A stretch of 64,000 bases of DNA from Corydoras sp. C115. Lineage: Eukaryota; Chordata; Actinopteri; Siluriformes; Callichthyidae. Positions within the stretch are counted from its first letter, which is position 1, and each line of letters opens with the position of its first letter. This document shows positions 33,057-44,740 of this stretch, in pieces. The DNA lies in NCBI GenBank assembly GCA_019802505.1, contig JAFMOC010000017.1, positions 2,468,501 to 2,532,500 on the forward strand. The letters run 5' to 3'. The translations under genes and the position numbers were made by a program. The notes below the pieces were generated by a model. The model worked only from the letters and a program-made list of their open reading frames with translations. It did no database searches and had not been told where the DNA came from.

Positions 33057-34560
33057 GATCAGTCAAAGGAGCCTGATACAGCCTCACTGCATATAGAAGA
33101 GAGACAGCGTGCCTGAATGATCAGGTCTCATCTGCAAATGTATTGCATTCTGTAGCGTTTCTAAATAGATATGTAGACTATTTAGATGTAGAGCTGAATT
33201 CCCCGTTCTGTTGGGAAATGCAAACAGTTTCCAGTTTTCTGTATGAAGTTATTTTAGCTTCATACACGTGAGGAGAAAAAAAATACGTTGGTTCTTTCAG
33301 CACTTTGGTAATTTTGGTTTGTAAGTTAAATGCATTTGTAAGTATTTGGTTGGATGTTTACTTTTTTGCCTTTTAGTCACTTACATGATTACTTTATATT
33401 TGAATGTAAAGGGGTAATCAAATCAACAGGGTTCTTTTTTGGATTGAATAGCTTTACTTTTTTTATTTGTGTCATATATGAAGGGGATTTTTGTAACATG
33501 AACGCTACTTATTACTAATCTAATAACTAATAGGGCATAGTGCAGTTAAATATGATGAAGATTTGTGAATACTGAGTGCAGGGTAGGTGGCACTAGATAA
33601 AATGTTTACCACGTTAGCTTTAAAAAGGACACTACAAGTAAAACTCCAGTATTTTCTTCATTATTTCTAATATAGGTCAAGTGCATATGTTTGTGAGGAG
33701 AAGGGGTCACATTTTTTTGTTGATTAACTTAAATGGAGCGAATGTTTATGAACAACTGAAGGGGTTTTCAGTACGTTTTTGCTAAACATAGTTATTTCAG
33801 TTAAAGTCTACTTAATATAATTTTTTTATGCAGTTACTTATCTAAATGTGCACTTGTAGTTGTTTGACCAAATCAACACCAAAAACCTGCATACATAAAA
33901 GCAGACCTAATGTATTTGGTGTAACTTCATTCATATTTAGTTTATTGTAGGAATTAAACCACTGTCCATAAATACACATTTGACATCGTCTTAAGGTCAG
34001 ACTCTCTAATTGGATTATTGAAGATCTGGATTATTTACTTACTCTAAAGCTGGTCATTAAACATTTAGTCAGAGCAGGTAAATCACCTAAGTTAGTTTGA
34101 TTTGTGACCAAAGTTTGGATACTCCTGTAATAAAGATAGAATTAATACGACTGGGTTGATGTAATATTTTGTGTGTCCACAGTTATTTAAAGCGATAAGA
34201 TGTAAAAACATGATCCATGCAGTAAGTGACTTGCAAATTTCATGTTGTTACACTTTGTCCTACAAACCCTTTTATCAAAACGTGACATACAGTAGTTATT
34301 CCTCTGAGTAAGAAAGCTTAAACATAAAAAAGCTGTGTAACAAACATTTACATAATTTCTTCTAAGAAGAAGGACTGAAAGGTTTATCCTAAGCATTATG
34401 TTGAAATTAGAATTGTGTATGCTAATTGCTGCAAGCTGGTAAAGAAAATGTGCACTATTGAAAAGCATGCAAGGAATATTGGTAGAAGTGCAAAGCTTAA
34501 TGTAGCTAAACAAGGGAAGTATAACTTTGATAGAGCTGCTTTGATAAATAAAATTTATTT
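33057..34560 (+). other. arfgap3: arfgap3 3' UTR region
   Basis: AT-rich, no reading frame of note. AATAAA at 34129-34134 and 34547-34552 are both possible poly(A) signals; the second has a GT-rich stretch downstream (TGTGCAAATGTGCC, then GTGTC). Which is used cannot be told. Confidence 0.45.
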
Positions 34561-35184
34561 CTGTGCAAATGTGCCAAATGTGTCTTTATTGGAATTCAAG
34601 TATTCAAACAAGGAACGCTTTATATCCCTTTCCCTCTAAAAAGCTGTTGGTGAATAACTTTATTTACAGGTTTTATGGCACACACATGCGGTTGAACTTA
34701 AAGATTACTGACTTTCGAATGATATTTTGCACAAATCTACACAATTTATTGTTACCTATTTGATGGATGCATAAGTTTGGGCTTAATTTCCACAATAGGT
34801 TTCTCCTATCATAACATCATTGTGGTTTTGCATTTATACCAGTTTTTTTTGTAACATCTTTCTTATGAATGCTGTTTACAGGGACTTAAGACACCTACAG
34901 GTTTTACAGGTCAGTTCTTTCACATCTTTCAAGATGCTTTTAGTTTGAAAAGACTTCATATCATTAGCACTATCAGGAAAATCATATATATTTATTAAAC
35001 ACATGCGATATATCGTATAATTTCAAAATTAAGTTTGATGAAAAGCTTTACATTTTGTTAATATGGACATTTACTATTTAAAAAAAAGCCCTTTATAACA
35101 GTTAAAGTCCTATTAATCTTTAATATGGTTAAATAAATGTTAAAATGCAGTTTCTAAACATTTGCAAAAAAGGACCCTTGGCTT

Positions 35185-35510
35185 AGTGGTTAGCACGTTC
35201 GCCTCTCAGCGTTCGAATCCCCATCTGGGTGGAGTTTCCATGTTCTCCCCGTGTCTGCGTGGGTTTCCTCCAGGTTCTCCAGTTTCCTCCCGCAGTCCAA
35301 AAACATGGATCAAGTCAATTGAATTCTCAAAATTGCCCCATATAGAGTGTGTCTGTGTGAGTGAGTGTGTGCCCAGCGATGGATTGGCGCCCTGTCCTGG
35401 GTCTATCTGCCCAGCGTCCGAGACGTTCTCCCCTGGATGGGCATGGGGAACCCCACCGCGACCCTAATAGAGGATAAAGCGGGAGATAATGAATGAATGA
35501 ATGAATGAAT
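35185..35510 (+). mobile_element. 5'-truncated SINE
   Basis: The duplication GACCCTTGGCTT (35173-35184 and 35511-35522) runs into the element at its A box, so the first bases of the head are missing from this insertion. The CACTAGGGATTCCCG segment is also deleted. Confidence 0.93.
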
Positions 35511-35696
35511 GACCCTTGGCTTGATGATGAATTAATTCATATAGTGAACGTGAATATATACGCTTAAACAGTTATGAATACATATATTTAAGCCCAGAAA
35601 CGGCAGAAATAATTACTTAAATCGATAATTTTTAAAAAGTAACATTTTCATTTAGCCGAAGACATGTTATGAATGTGAAACTGTTACACAAATCCA

Positions 35697-36051
35697 GGCG
35701 GCACGGTGGCTTAGTGGTTAGCACGTTCGCCTCTCAGCGCTAGGGATTCCCGGTTCGAATCCCCATCTGAGTGGAGTTTCCATGTTCTCCCCGTGTCTGC
35801 GTGGGTTTCCTCCGGGTTCTCCGGTTTCCTCCCACAGTCCAAAAACATGGATTAAGTCAATTGAATTCTCGAAATTGCCCCAAATAGAGTGTGTCTGTGT
35901 GAGTGAGTGTGTGCCCAGCGATGGATTGGCGCCCTGTCCTGGGTCTATCTGCCCAGCGTCCGAGACGTTCTCCCCTGGATGGGCATGGGGAACCCCACCG
36001 CGACCCTAATAGAGGATAAAGCGAGAGATAATGAATGAATGAATGAATGAA
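35697..36051 (+). mobile_element. Full-length SINE upstream of ikbip
   Basis: A 12-bp duplication, TACACAAATCCA, lies at 35685-35696 and 36052-36063. The tail ends about 290 bp before the ikbip start codon. Confidence 0.95.
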
Positions 36052-36337
36052 TACACAAATCCATTACTCTTCTTTCATAAAGTGCGCTTCACTTAAAACA
36101 AAGAAATGAGTTTGACCCGTTTGGCTTTCCATAAGAAGTCTGCTGGCGAAGCTACGTGGCTGAGACCCTCCTCACAGAACGCTGCAGAACGCTGAGCCTA
36201 CAGGCGAAACATAACCACAGAACCATTCTGCACATAATGACCTTCTAACGTTTTCTTTATTTTAAAACAGTGAAGTAAAGCCTCGTCAGTCTTTTCAGAC
36301 ATTGACGAAGAAGAGAGATAAAAACAACAACAACACA

Positions 36338-39300
36338 ATGCCGAGCGATGGAGTGAAGCAGAGAAAAGGGAAACCAGCTTTAGAGTTTAATAACGAAGAA
36401 ACAAAAAACACGCAGAGACCATGTGAACAAGAAGAGCAAAGACAGAGGAGCTGCGGGGACTCTGAACCAGATCATTCTAACTCATCTGGATCTGAAACAA
36501 CGTCCCTGTGTTCTGCGGTGGATGTGAAGAGCTTTATGAGTTTACTGTCTGTTAGTGCATGTGTTCTGCTCGTCTGGTAAGTTTGAAACCTTTTAGTTCT
36601 AAAGTTTGAAACTAAAAAATATATATTTTTTAAAAACAAATCTATTTATTAGCTGGCGGCAAGGTGGCCTCTCAGCACTAGGGATTCCCGGTTCGAATCC
36701 CCATCTGGGTGGAGTTTCCATGTTCTCCCCGTGTCCCTGGGTTTCCTCCGGGTTCTCCGGTTTCCTCCCACAGTCCAAAAACATGGATCAAGTCTCCAAA
36801 ATTGCCCCAAATAAAGTGTGTCTGTGTGAGTGAGTGAGTGTGTGCCCAGCGATGGATTGGCGCCCTGTCCTGCGTGTATCTGCCCAGCGCCCGAAACGTT
36901 CTCCCCTGGATGGGCATTGGGAACCCCACCGCGACCCTAATAGAGGATAAAGCGGGTGAGAATGAATGAATGAAATGTATTTATTAGCTGGCGGCACGGT
37001 GGCTTAGTGGTCAGCACGTTCTCTCAGAACTAGGGATTCCCGGTTCGAATCCCCATCTGGGTGGAGTTTCCATGTTCTCCCCGTGTCTGCGTGGGTTTCC
37101 TTCGGGTACTCCAGTATCCTTCCACAGTCCAAAAACATGGAACAAGTCAATTGAGTTCTCTAAATTGCCCCATATAGAGTGTGTCTGTGTGAGTGAGTGT
37201 GTGCCCAGCGATGGATTGGCACCCTGTCCTGGGTGTATCTGCCCAGCGCCCGAGACGTTCTCCCCTAGATGGGCATGGGGAACCCCACCACGACCCTAAT
37301 AGAGCATAAAGTGGAAGATAATAAATAAATGAATCTATTTATTATTGTTTATTAAGATTTCACAGATACTTGTGCAGCTTTCAGTAACAAACTGATATGC
37401 AATTCCAGTACTTTTAACTCTTGAGGTCCTAGTACAGTTGCAGATTAAAATACAGTTTACACCATAATAATTCAAAATTGTGCTTTAAACTACAGCTAGA
37501 AAAAAACACAAAAGCGTTTTATTCCTAGCAAAGCTGCACAAGGAATATATGCTAAAACTTCAATTGTGTCATGTATGTGCCTGACAAATAATACTTTTTA
37601 ATATACCTTAGTGATTAATCAGAAGGTTTTGTGTGTCTATCAGGGTTGTTTTCCAACAAAATGAAAAGTTAAACAACATTGAGAAAAAATACACCTATTT
37701 GTATGGAAAAGCAAGTGATCTGATGGAGCTGGAAAAGAAGGTCATTGCAGTTTCTGAAAAGGTTTGTATCAGATTTCAGCGGTAACAAAACCAACAACTT
37801 TTAATGTTAAAAGAATTTATTTAAATCACATCCTTCTGTTCACTTCTGTTACTGTATTGTTTCTCTTTATTTTTAAATTGATGTTTGTATTAAAGCAAAT
37901 TGTCTCCTAAAACTTTAAACATCATATGAATGTAGCATTGTAGCATGCTATAGACTCAGCATTGCCACCCCGAAAAACACCCTTTCTTGTGTTGTGGGTG
38001 CAGCTGGAGTTTTCTGAAGACCACCTGAAGGATGCACAGTCATTTGAAAGCAAAATTCAAAAACTGCGGCATGAAGTCAGCTCCCTTAACAGCATTATTA
38101 CAACGATGAACAAGGACCAGGATGCATCATCACATGGTCTTCAAAGTGTTAATGAGCGTTTCCTCAATGTGACCGAGACTTGGCAGGATGGACTTTCTGT
38201 CATTACTGAGGACTTGGGGACGTTAAGATCTGAATCCCATTTGATTCATAGTCGTGTAACGGAGCAGGTTAATAAAGCTGAGGAACTTCTGCATACCCTT
38301 TCTCAACGTCTTGAGGAGCTGGAGGACAGCACAAAGATAAACGGACGTGTGCTAGAGCGCACAGAGGATGAAGATGCAAAAAACATCCAAAATCATTTAG
38401 ACTGGAATACCATGCAGGTGTCCAAGCTTCAGGAGCAGCTAAAATTGCTCTTTGGGAAGGATTCAGAGTTTAAGGAAAAGCTGATAGAGACAGAGCCACA
38501 GACCAAGCAATGTGTGGCTCAGCTGCCTATAGTAGAAGATGCTGTGAGGTCCATCCTTCGATTGGGAGCTGACCTTAGTGGGGTAGAGAGGAGGCTTGAG
38601 GAACTTACACTACAAGTTTATGGTACAGAGGACAGCATGTTCAAGGCTCTGACTGAAATTTTGGCCCTCCGACAAACTCTTGATGAAATGCAGGTGGACC
38701 GTAGCAGGATACAGGTTAAAAACGAGCTCAAAATGGTACTTGATGTTGTAAAGGAGCTTACAGGTGTGCAGAGTGAAAAGGAGGTGGACACTGAACATAA
38801 TAAGGACATTATCACACAAATGTGATATCTGATATCATAAAGAACAGTTTCATCACAATGAGCAAAACAAACTCTGAACAAACCAATTAACTGATGGTGT
38901 TATATCAATTATATCATAGTATATTTTTTACTATTTGTAATATTTCATTATTTTACTATTTGTAAAGGTTTTTTGTGTAGTTTGTTTCTATACAGAAACT
39001 ATTAGAGCTACAGAATGTAATTTTTTTACAAACATTTTTTCATCAATGTCCATTTTACATTTGTAAAACTATGCATTTACTTTGCATTTTTATTTGCTGT
39101 ACAGGAATCACATCCTGTGCAAAATGTTTTCTAAATAATTAAATGCAAAGAGGGGCGGCACAGTGGCTTAGTGGTTAGCACGTTCGCCACTCAGCACTAG
39201 GGATTCCCGGTTCGAATCCCCATCTGGGTGGAGTTTCCATGTTCTCCCCGTGTCCGTGTGGGTTTCCTCCGGGTTCTCCGGTTTCCTCCCACAGTCCAAA

Positions 39301-40672
39301 AATATGGATCAAGTTAATTGAGTTCTCCAAATTGCCCCATATAGTGTGTTTGAGTGAGTGAGTGAGTGCGTGCCCAGCGATGGATTGGCGCCCTGTCCTG
39401 GGTCTATCTGCCCAGCGCCCGAGATGTTCTCCCCTGGATGGGCATGGGGAACCCCACCGCGACCCTAATAGAGGATAAAGCGGGAGATAATGAATGAATG
39501 AATGCAAAGAGCAAAAAAGTATTTAAGTTTCATTATAAGTATATGTAGCAGCATTGGCTTGTGTGTGGTTTAAGTATGTTAATTTTCAGTTTGCCATTCC
39601 ACATCATACAGAAATCTGATATTAATATTTATACCATTTATTTTATACTTTTCTATTACTATACTATTAATATATATGGTGTGTAATTCCAGCATGGTGT
39701 GTAGTTTATGTGCCATTTGAAATAATGTTACTTTGCGTTTTTAATCACTTATTCTTGTAAGAAATATATTTATAGTTATACAAATATATCTCAAAAGATG
39801 TGATTAAAATGTTACTGATCACTAGTATAAAAACATGATAAAACTGTTTATCGCAGCTGTTTAAAAAATGTCCAATGAAGTGATGTGTTCTCTGTCTGTC
39901 TCCCCTGCTACAGTATGAGAACCTTCAGGTCCTGCTGGCAAGCAGAGAAGTACAGTTACCATTATCTCAGTTAAACAGTTTGAAGCAGGAGGTTGCAGAG
40001 CTAAATGAATGGACATCAGACTTCAGTGAGCAGTGTCAGCAACTGCAAAAGAAGCTGACAAGCCTAATACTGGCTGTGGAACGTATCGAAAACCGAACTA
40101 CTGCGATCTCCAATGATGTCACTGCAAAAGTAGCTTCAGTTAAAACAGACGTGAGGCGTATGGGGGGACTGCAGGGCGATGTGGATGCGCTCCTCACTCA
40201 GACTAGTGAGCTTGAGAAAAAGATGGCTCAGGCTGAGAAGCACATGGCTAAGCGTATCGGAGAACTGCTCGCAACCAGTATAGATCGTGTTTCAGGCCTC
40301 AGGAGCTCCACAGAAAAGAACACACAGAACTTGGAACAAATTCGCAGACATATTCATGAGCTCCATGCAGAAGACAAGAAACTCTCAGAGCGCATCCTCG
40401 CTCTGGAAAGCGGCCGAGCCAAACTGCTAAAAACATTGATGTTTGCAAATGACCTTCGTCCAAAGATGTCCACCTTTAAGAGGGATTTTGCCATGGTTGA
40501 GCCACAGCTGGCTGACCTAACCCTCAGGATTGGTCATCTGGCTGAGGAGGTCTTACAGAGAGAGGAGGACATTGTGCAACTAAAGGAAAGCTTAACAAAT
40601 TTTACAACTTTCTGGAAGGACGTTAATCATGCTCAGGATGAATTAGCAGTGAAACCAACTGCTGATATTTAG
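36338..40672 (+). CDS. ikbip: IKBIP (IKK-interacting protein), long-range isoform
   Basis: Mammalian IKBIP is an ER-membrane glycoprotein reported to bind IKK-beta and to be p53-responsive. Exons 36338-36576, 37644-37761 and 39914-40672 (stop TAG) join in phase to 371 residues. Residues 1-63 are a polar, presumably cytosolic tail. About 65-83 (FMSLLSVSACVLLVWVVF) is one membrane segment, followed by QQNEKLNNIEKKY, as in mammals. The third exon is a coiled coil with strong family signatures: VKTDVRRMGGL, SIDRVSGLRS, SGRAKLLKTLMFANDLRPK and LTLRIGHL. The start was chosen at MPSDGVKQRKGK; no better upstream ATG exists. ATTAAA at 40856-40861 is a likely poly(A) signal. Two SINEs lie in intron 1 and one between the alternative terminal exons. 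Identity is secure; the biochemical role in fish is inferred. Confidence 0.9.
36655..36975 (+). mobile_element. SINE lacking A box, first of a pair, ikbip intron 1
   Basis: About 20 bases holding the A box are deleted (AAGGTGGCCTCTCAGC), so this unit should lack a normal pol III promoter. TCTATTTATTAGCT precedes it at 36641-36654. Confidence 0.93.
36990..37333 (+). mobile_element. SINE, second of a pair, ikbip intron 1
   Basis: Preceded by TATTTATTAGCT (36978-36989) and followed by ATCTATTTATTA (37333-37344), so the target motif occurs three times around the pair. Confidence 0.93.
38004..38825 (+). CDS. ikbip: IKBIP alternative 3'-terminal exon
   Basis: An acceptor at 38001-38003 (GTGCAG) opens an 822-bp exon in the same phase as the exon at 39914 and ending in its own stop TGA. 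Joined to the first two exons it gives a 392-residue isoform sharing the N-terminus and membrane segment, but with a different coiled coil (LEFSEDHLKDAQSFE to NKDIITQM). Human IKBIP also has isoforms that swap their last exon. ATTAAA at 39138-39143, just before a SINE, is a candidate poly(A) signal for this isoform. Confidence 0.85.
   Translation: MEFSEDHLKDAQSFESKIQKLRHEVSSLNSIITTMNKDQDASSHGLQSVNERFLNVTETWQDGLSVITEDLGTLRSESHLIHSRVTEQVNKAEELLHTLSQRLEELEDSTKINGRVLERTEDEDAKNIQNHLDWNTMQVSKLQEQLKLLFGKDSEFKEKLIETEPQTKQCVAQLPIVEDAVRSILRLGADLSGVERRLEELTLQVYGTEDSMFKALTEILALRQTLDEMQVDRSRIQVKNELKMVLDVVKELTGVQSEKEVDTEHNKDIITQM
39154..39500 (+). mobile_element. SINE between the two ikbip terminal exons
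   Basis: Full-length, with the 11-bp duplication AATGCAAAGAG at 39142-39152 and 39501-39511. Confidence 0.95.
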
Positions 40673-41357
40673 CAAACAAATGTCAGTTCAACACTGATGC
40701 ACACAGAACTGTAAGCTGCATTTTAGACTTTTTAAAATGCTTTAAATTAGAAACCTTTGCAATTGTAAATGAAATGTGATGCAGGGGTTTTCACCTGTTT
40801 AGAATCGACAAAATATTTACTGAACACAATTTTCTGTCACTGTTCTATTGTTTTGATTAAATGTGTTACATAAGATGTCTTTGCTGTTTGCTTTTAAAAA
40901 CATTCTAACCCTTTAATGGGCAGATGGGTAACCCCTTGTGGCCCTAGTATTGGATTAAAAAGTTCAGGATGATGAGATGAGTACATAAAAATAAAAATGA
41001 CCGTTTTTAAAGTTCTCTAATAACAGGATGCTGTCCGTGGTCTGTAGTGGTCCTGTGGTGTCTTTCTTTGTTAATTGGTAAAAAGCCTGCAAACAAAAAA
41101 TCATCTGACAATACAGCAGGAATATAAATTTGTAAAATGAGATTATTCATTTTTTGATCAGATCTAACCATCAGATCATGTTTTGCAGATTTTTATTGGT
41201 AAATGACAATCAGTAAACATCAACAACAAAACTGCAGCTCGAGTTGTATCAAAAAAAGTCCATAGAAAAAACCTACAGTGCACAAAGTTTCCCATTCATA
41301 ATTCATCAACTGTCCTTCTCCAATCTAAATGCATATTGGATTATTCTATACATTTAT
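40673..41357. other. Convergent 3' UTRs of ikbip and ckap4
   Basis: Only about 685 bp separate the two stop codons. The ikbip signal ATTAAA is at 40856 (+) and a ckap4 signal (TTTATT on this strand, 41192-41197) lies on the minus strand. The segment around 40910-40990 may hold a repeat scrap, but I cannot name it. Confidence 0.6.
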
Positions 41358-43515
41358 TTACTCCTCCTCTTCAGTTATTTCGTTTTCAACCTCTACATCT
41401 TCCTCAGCTACATTTGATTCTGGCTCTTCTTCGAGAGCAGCCTGGTCCTCAACTCCATCTTCTTCATTCTGAGGACTAATTGTCGTCTCCTCGTCGGTCT
41501 CAAGCTCTGTTTGTAATTCGGGCTCCTCCGTAGTCTCAACAGCTTCTAACCTGTCATTAGCATTTGTCAAGGCACTAATGCTGTCCTGTACATCCTGTAG
41601 GCTTTCCCTTAATCCCTGCAACTCCTCCCTCAGTGCCTGCCTGGCCTTCTCTGCTTCCTGGCTTTGGCCAGCTATTGAGCTTTCATGGACGTCGTATTTG
41701 GCAAGAAGAGCCTCAGCTCGGGTCTGATGTTCAGCAGTTGAAGATGCCAGGCCTTCTATGTTGTCCTCAGTGGACTTTATTCTGGCCTCCAGATCATCTT
41801 CTCTATTTTCAGCCTTGGCTAGTTCTCCCCTCAGGTCAGTCTCAAGGCTGTGAAGGTCCTTGCTAGCACGTTCCTGGCCATCTTGCAAGTTTTGTACCTG
41901 TTCAGAAATGCCATGCAAGCTGGCCTGCACTGTAGCAACATCTTGTCTCAACAACCCAGCAGTGCTCTGAATAAGTGCCCTCACTTCTTCAATCTCCTCA
42001 GCCAAAGATGATACCTCTTTGTTTCTTGTCTGTAGTTCTTCCCCTACTGAAGCAATCTGCTCTCTGAGAATGCCTATGTTTCCATCCGCCACCTCACCTG
42101 CAGTCTGCAAATTATCCAAAGTGGCTGTGATGGACAGAATCTCGTCTTTGAGAAGCCCCTGCTTGTTCTTCTCCTCTAGACGGGCTTTAAGTTCACCAAG
42201 CTGAGCTTGAGTTTGGCCTTGTGCACCAGTAAACTCCACCACACTATCAGTGATGGAGCGGCTCAGGTCTGCCAAACGGTCCTCCAGTGTTTGCTCCAGG
42301 GAAGAAAAATCATGCTCTCGTGCCTGCTTCACCTCCCTGATGCCTTCAGAAAGGTCATGAAGAATTTCGTTCTGGAGTTTCTGGAGCACTTCCTCTACCT
42401 TCCTTGTTTCTGTCTCCCCCTTCCTTACAGCACGGTTAGTGGTTTCTAGCTCAGCATGAGTTCGGCCCACTGCGGCCTCCAAAGCCTCTAAGGAAGACTT
42501 CATAAGGTTTACCTGAAAATACACAGAAGGTTATTTGTAGATTTTCAGAATTAGAACCAAAATAATATTAATCCAAGGGGGAAAATTGCAGTTTTACTCC
42601 ACACACACTTCTATAACAGATTTCACTCGTTAAGAAAGGTCTCCTACAAAATGGAAACTTTTGTGTATTCATCGAGAACAGCATTATTAAAAGATTGACT
42701 ATGTTTTAGTCCATCCAACATTGGAAGATCAGGCTTTGTGTGAGGCAGTCAGGATCTTCCAGACCAAACTCACCCAGCCGTGGGACTTGCTCTGTGCAGC
42801 CCAATACTTTTGTCCATGCAAATTTAAGGCGCATGTCTGATGTGTTCCATGCTTAAAATTTTATAAAGCATATGTATGTTTATAAGTATGTAAGTTCATT
42901 TGAAAGTAATCCATTTGGTATTATTTTAGACTTTATTACAAAAAAAAAAAAAACACTCATTGTTTTATTAAAACTCTACAGATTAAACTCTGTTCAGTTT
43001 TTCAGATGTTGTGGCCTTCTTGGAAATCATTCTCAGTAAACTAACTATGATCCCACAGCAGCAGTGGGTGTGTTTATTCTTTCTTTCCTGTGTTTGGAAT
43101 TGTCCCATTACATCATTTAACTTCTTGACTGTCCTACACATACAGACGAGTAGCCCAGATCATCTTCTAAACACAAAAAAAAACACAAAACATATAAAAA
43201 TCTTACCTGTTGGAGAGAAGTTTCTGTTTTCTTCACCATCTCGGCGTTTTTCAGCAAAGATTCCTCACTTTCCAGTCGAAGCTGTTTGACTTCATTCAGC
43301 ATTTTCTGCAGATAAAAAGACGCGAATGCTCCTCCAGCGACTAGAATAAAGTAAAACAGCGCAGACGCGCATTTGCCGAGTTTTCCTGGACCTGAATCAG
43401 AACTCCGACTACTCTCCGGTTTGTTAACTTTCGGGATTTTTTTCGTAAAATCATCTAGTTGAGTTACTGGTGGTTTATCGATGCTGCCGACGCTCTTGTT
43501 TCTGTTTTTGGCCAT
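41358..43515 (-). CDS. ckap4: CKAP4 (CLIMP-63), ER sheet coiled-coil protein
   Basis: CKAP4 is a type II ER membrane protein that spaces ER sheets with its luminal coiled coil and contacts microtubules with its cytosolic tail. Two exons, 43515-43207 and 42512-41358 (read on the minus strand), join in phase to 487 residues; human CKAP4 is 602 and also has two exons. Residues 1-49 are basic and cytosolic, with Cys49 next to the membrane (the position of the palmitoylated Cys in human). The membrane span is about 50-70 (CASALFYFILVAGGAFASFY). EVLQKLQNEILHDLSEGI and the following REHDFSSLE are near-diagnostic. The remainder is heptad-rich coiled coil, then about 60 acidic residues without Lys or Arg that I do not recall from mammals. 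The ATG at 43515 was chosen; the frame stays open upstream but without another ATG. Confidence 0.9.
42712..42825. mobile_element. Tc1-like transposon relic, ckap4 intron
   Basis: GGATCTTCCAGACCAAACTC, CACCCAGCC and GGACTTGCTCTGTGCA are followed at once by CCCAATACTTTTGTCCAT. This matches the antisense middle and the end of a teleost Tc1-like element with the rest deleted. Confidence 0.5.
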
Positions 43516-43722
43516 GTTTTGTTGCTTTTCGCTGTCAGAGTTAATGCTGGAGCTCACAGTGCAGACTGAGCGTGCAGCGTATCACAGAGCGCTGCGTGGC
43601 CGCATCTGTAGCCGTGGCACAAACTCTGGGTTGCCAGATAAAGCGCCTATTCCCCCATACCAATGTATCGCGCTCTGGTTTAGATGATTTACATGACTAA
43701 GTATGTGCAATATACTGTATAT

Positions 43723-44010
43723 ATTCATTCATTCATTATCTCCCGCTTTATCCTCTATTAGGGTCGCGGGGGGGGTTCCCCATGCCCATCCAGGGGAGAA
43801 CGTTTCGGGCGCTGGGCAGATAGACCCAGGACAGGGCGCCAATCCATCGCTGGGCACACACTCACTCATACAGACACACTCTATATGGGGCTATTTTGAG
43901 AATTCAATTGACTTGATCCATGTTTTTGGACTGTGGGAGGAAACCGGAGAACCCGGAGGAAACCCACGCAGACACGGGGAGAACATGCAAACTTCACCCA
44001 GATGGGGATA
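43723..44010 (-). mobile_element. 5'-truncated SINE upstream of ckap4
   Basis: Ends at CCCAGATGGGGATATATA, so the tRNA-like head is missing. It lies about 200 bp upstream of the ckap4 start. Confidence 0.92.
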
Positions 44011-44599
44011 TATATATATATGCAAATATAACAAAAAATATAATGAAAGATATTATATGTGATCTCTATTTTGATATCAGTTTAAACTCGTCTTTATTGT
44101 CATAGTGATATAAGTTGTAATCGTATGTATTTTAGCACACTGGCTGTGTTTACATGTGAAATAATGCTGTGATGATATGGGGGTTGGGGTATTAGATGTA
44201 TAAGTTAAATGATAAGCGTCATTAAACATCTCTAATGGATTAAATTGTCTATTTATATCTAGTTTTTATATAGGTTATTTTATGGATTGTAGTGTATTAG
44301 AATTATTCTGTAATCACCAAAATAAGGATTTCCAATTAATAAATAATCTAAATAATCATTTTTTTTTTTTTAAAAAAATATCTTACTATGTGGATTTTGT
44401 ATGTTCTCTTTCCTCACACAATTTCCTCTCACAATTTAAACACATGCAAGGCAAGTAAGTGTGTGCAGGTTTTCTACCCGCAGTGGACTGGATCAGGCAT
44501 CAGCATCTGCAACAACCTTAATTACAATAATATGGAGAATAAAACAGTAGATTGGTGGTTAATGCACTTTCCCTACAGCAAGAAACATTAAGTTTGATG

Positions 44600-44738
44600 G
44601 GGCAGGAAGAAAAAGAGATCTCATGGTGTGAAGTTTGCATGTTCTCTCTGCATGTTTCCTGTGGAAGAAATTGGCGATAGCAAATTTCCCTAGGAATGTA
44701 TGTGTGTGTAATTGTGTTAGTGTCTACGAGCACTGAGG
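44600..44738 (+). mobile_element. Ancient SINE relic
   Basis: GTGTGAAGTTTGCATGTTCT followed by CTGCATGTTTCCTGTGGAAG and AAATTTCCCTAGGAATGT has the DANA core layout, heavily diverged. A young copy is inserted right behind it. Confidence 0.5.
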
Positions 44739-44740
44739 TG

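Larger units (their letters stand above)
34560..36337. other. Intergenic arfgap3-ikbip
   Basis: Apart from two SINEs I see only AT-rich sequence. The last 200 bases (about 36.1-36.3 kb) have more CpG and are the likely ikbip promoter. Confidence 0.6.

Noticed and set aside
41633..42449. Plus-strand frames opposite ckap4
   Set aside because: Antisense shadows of the long ckap4 coiled-coil exon.
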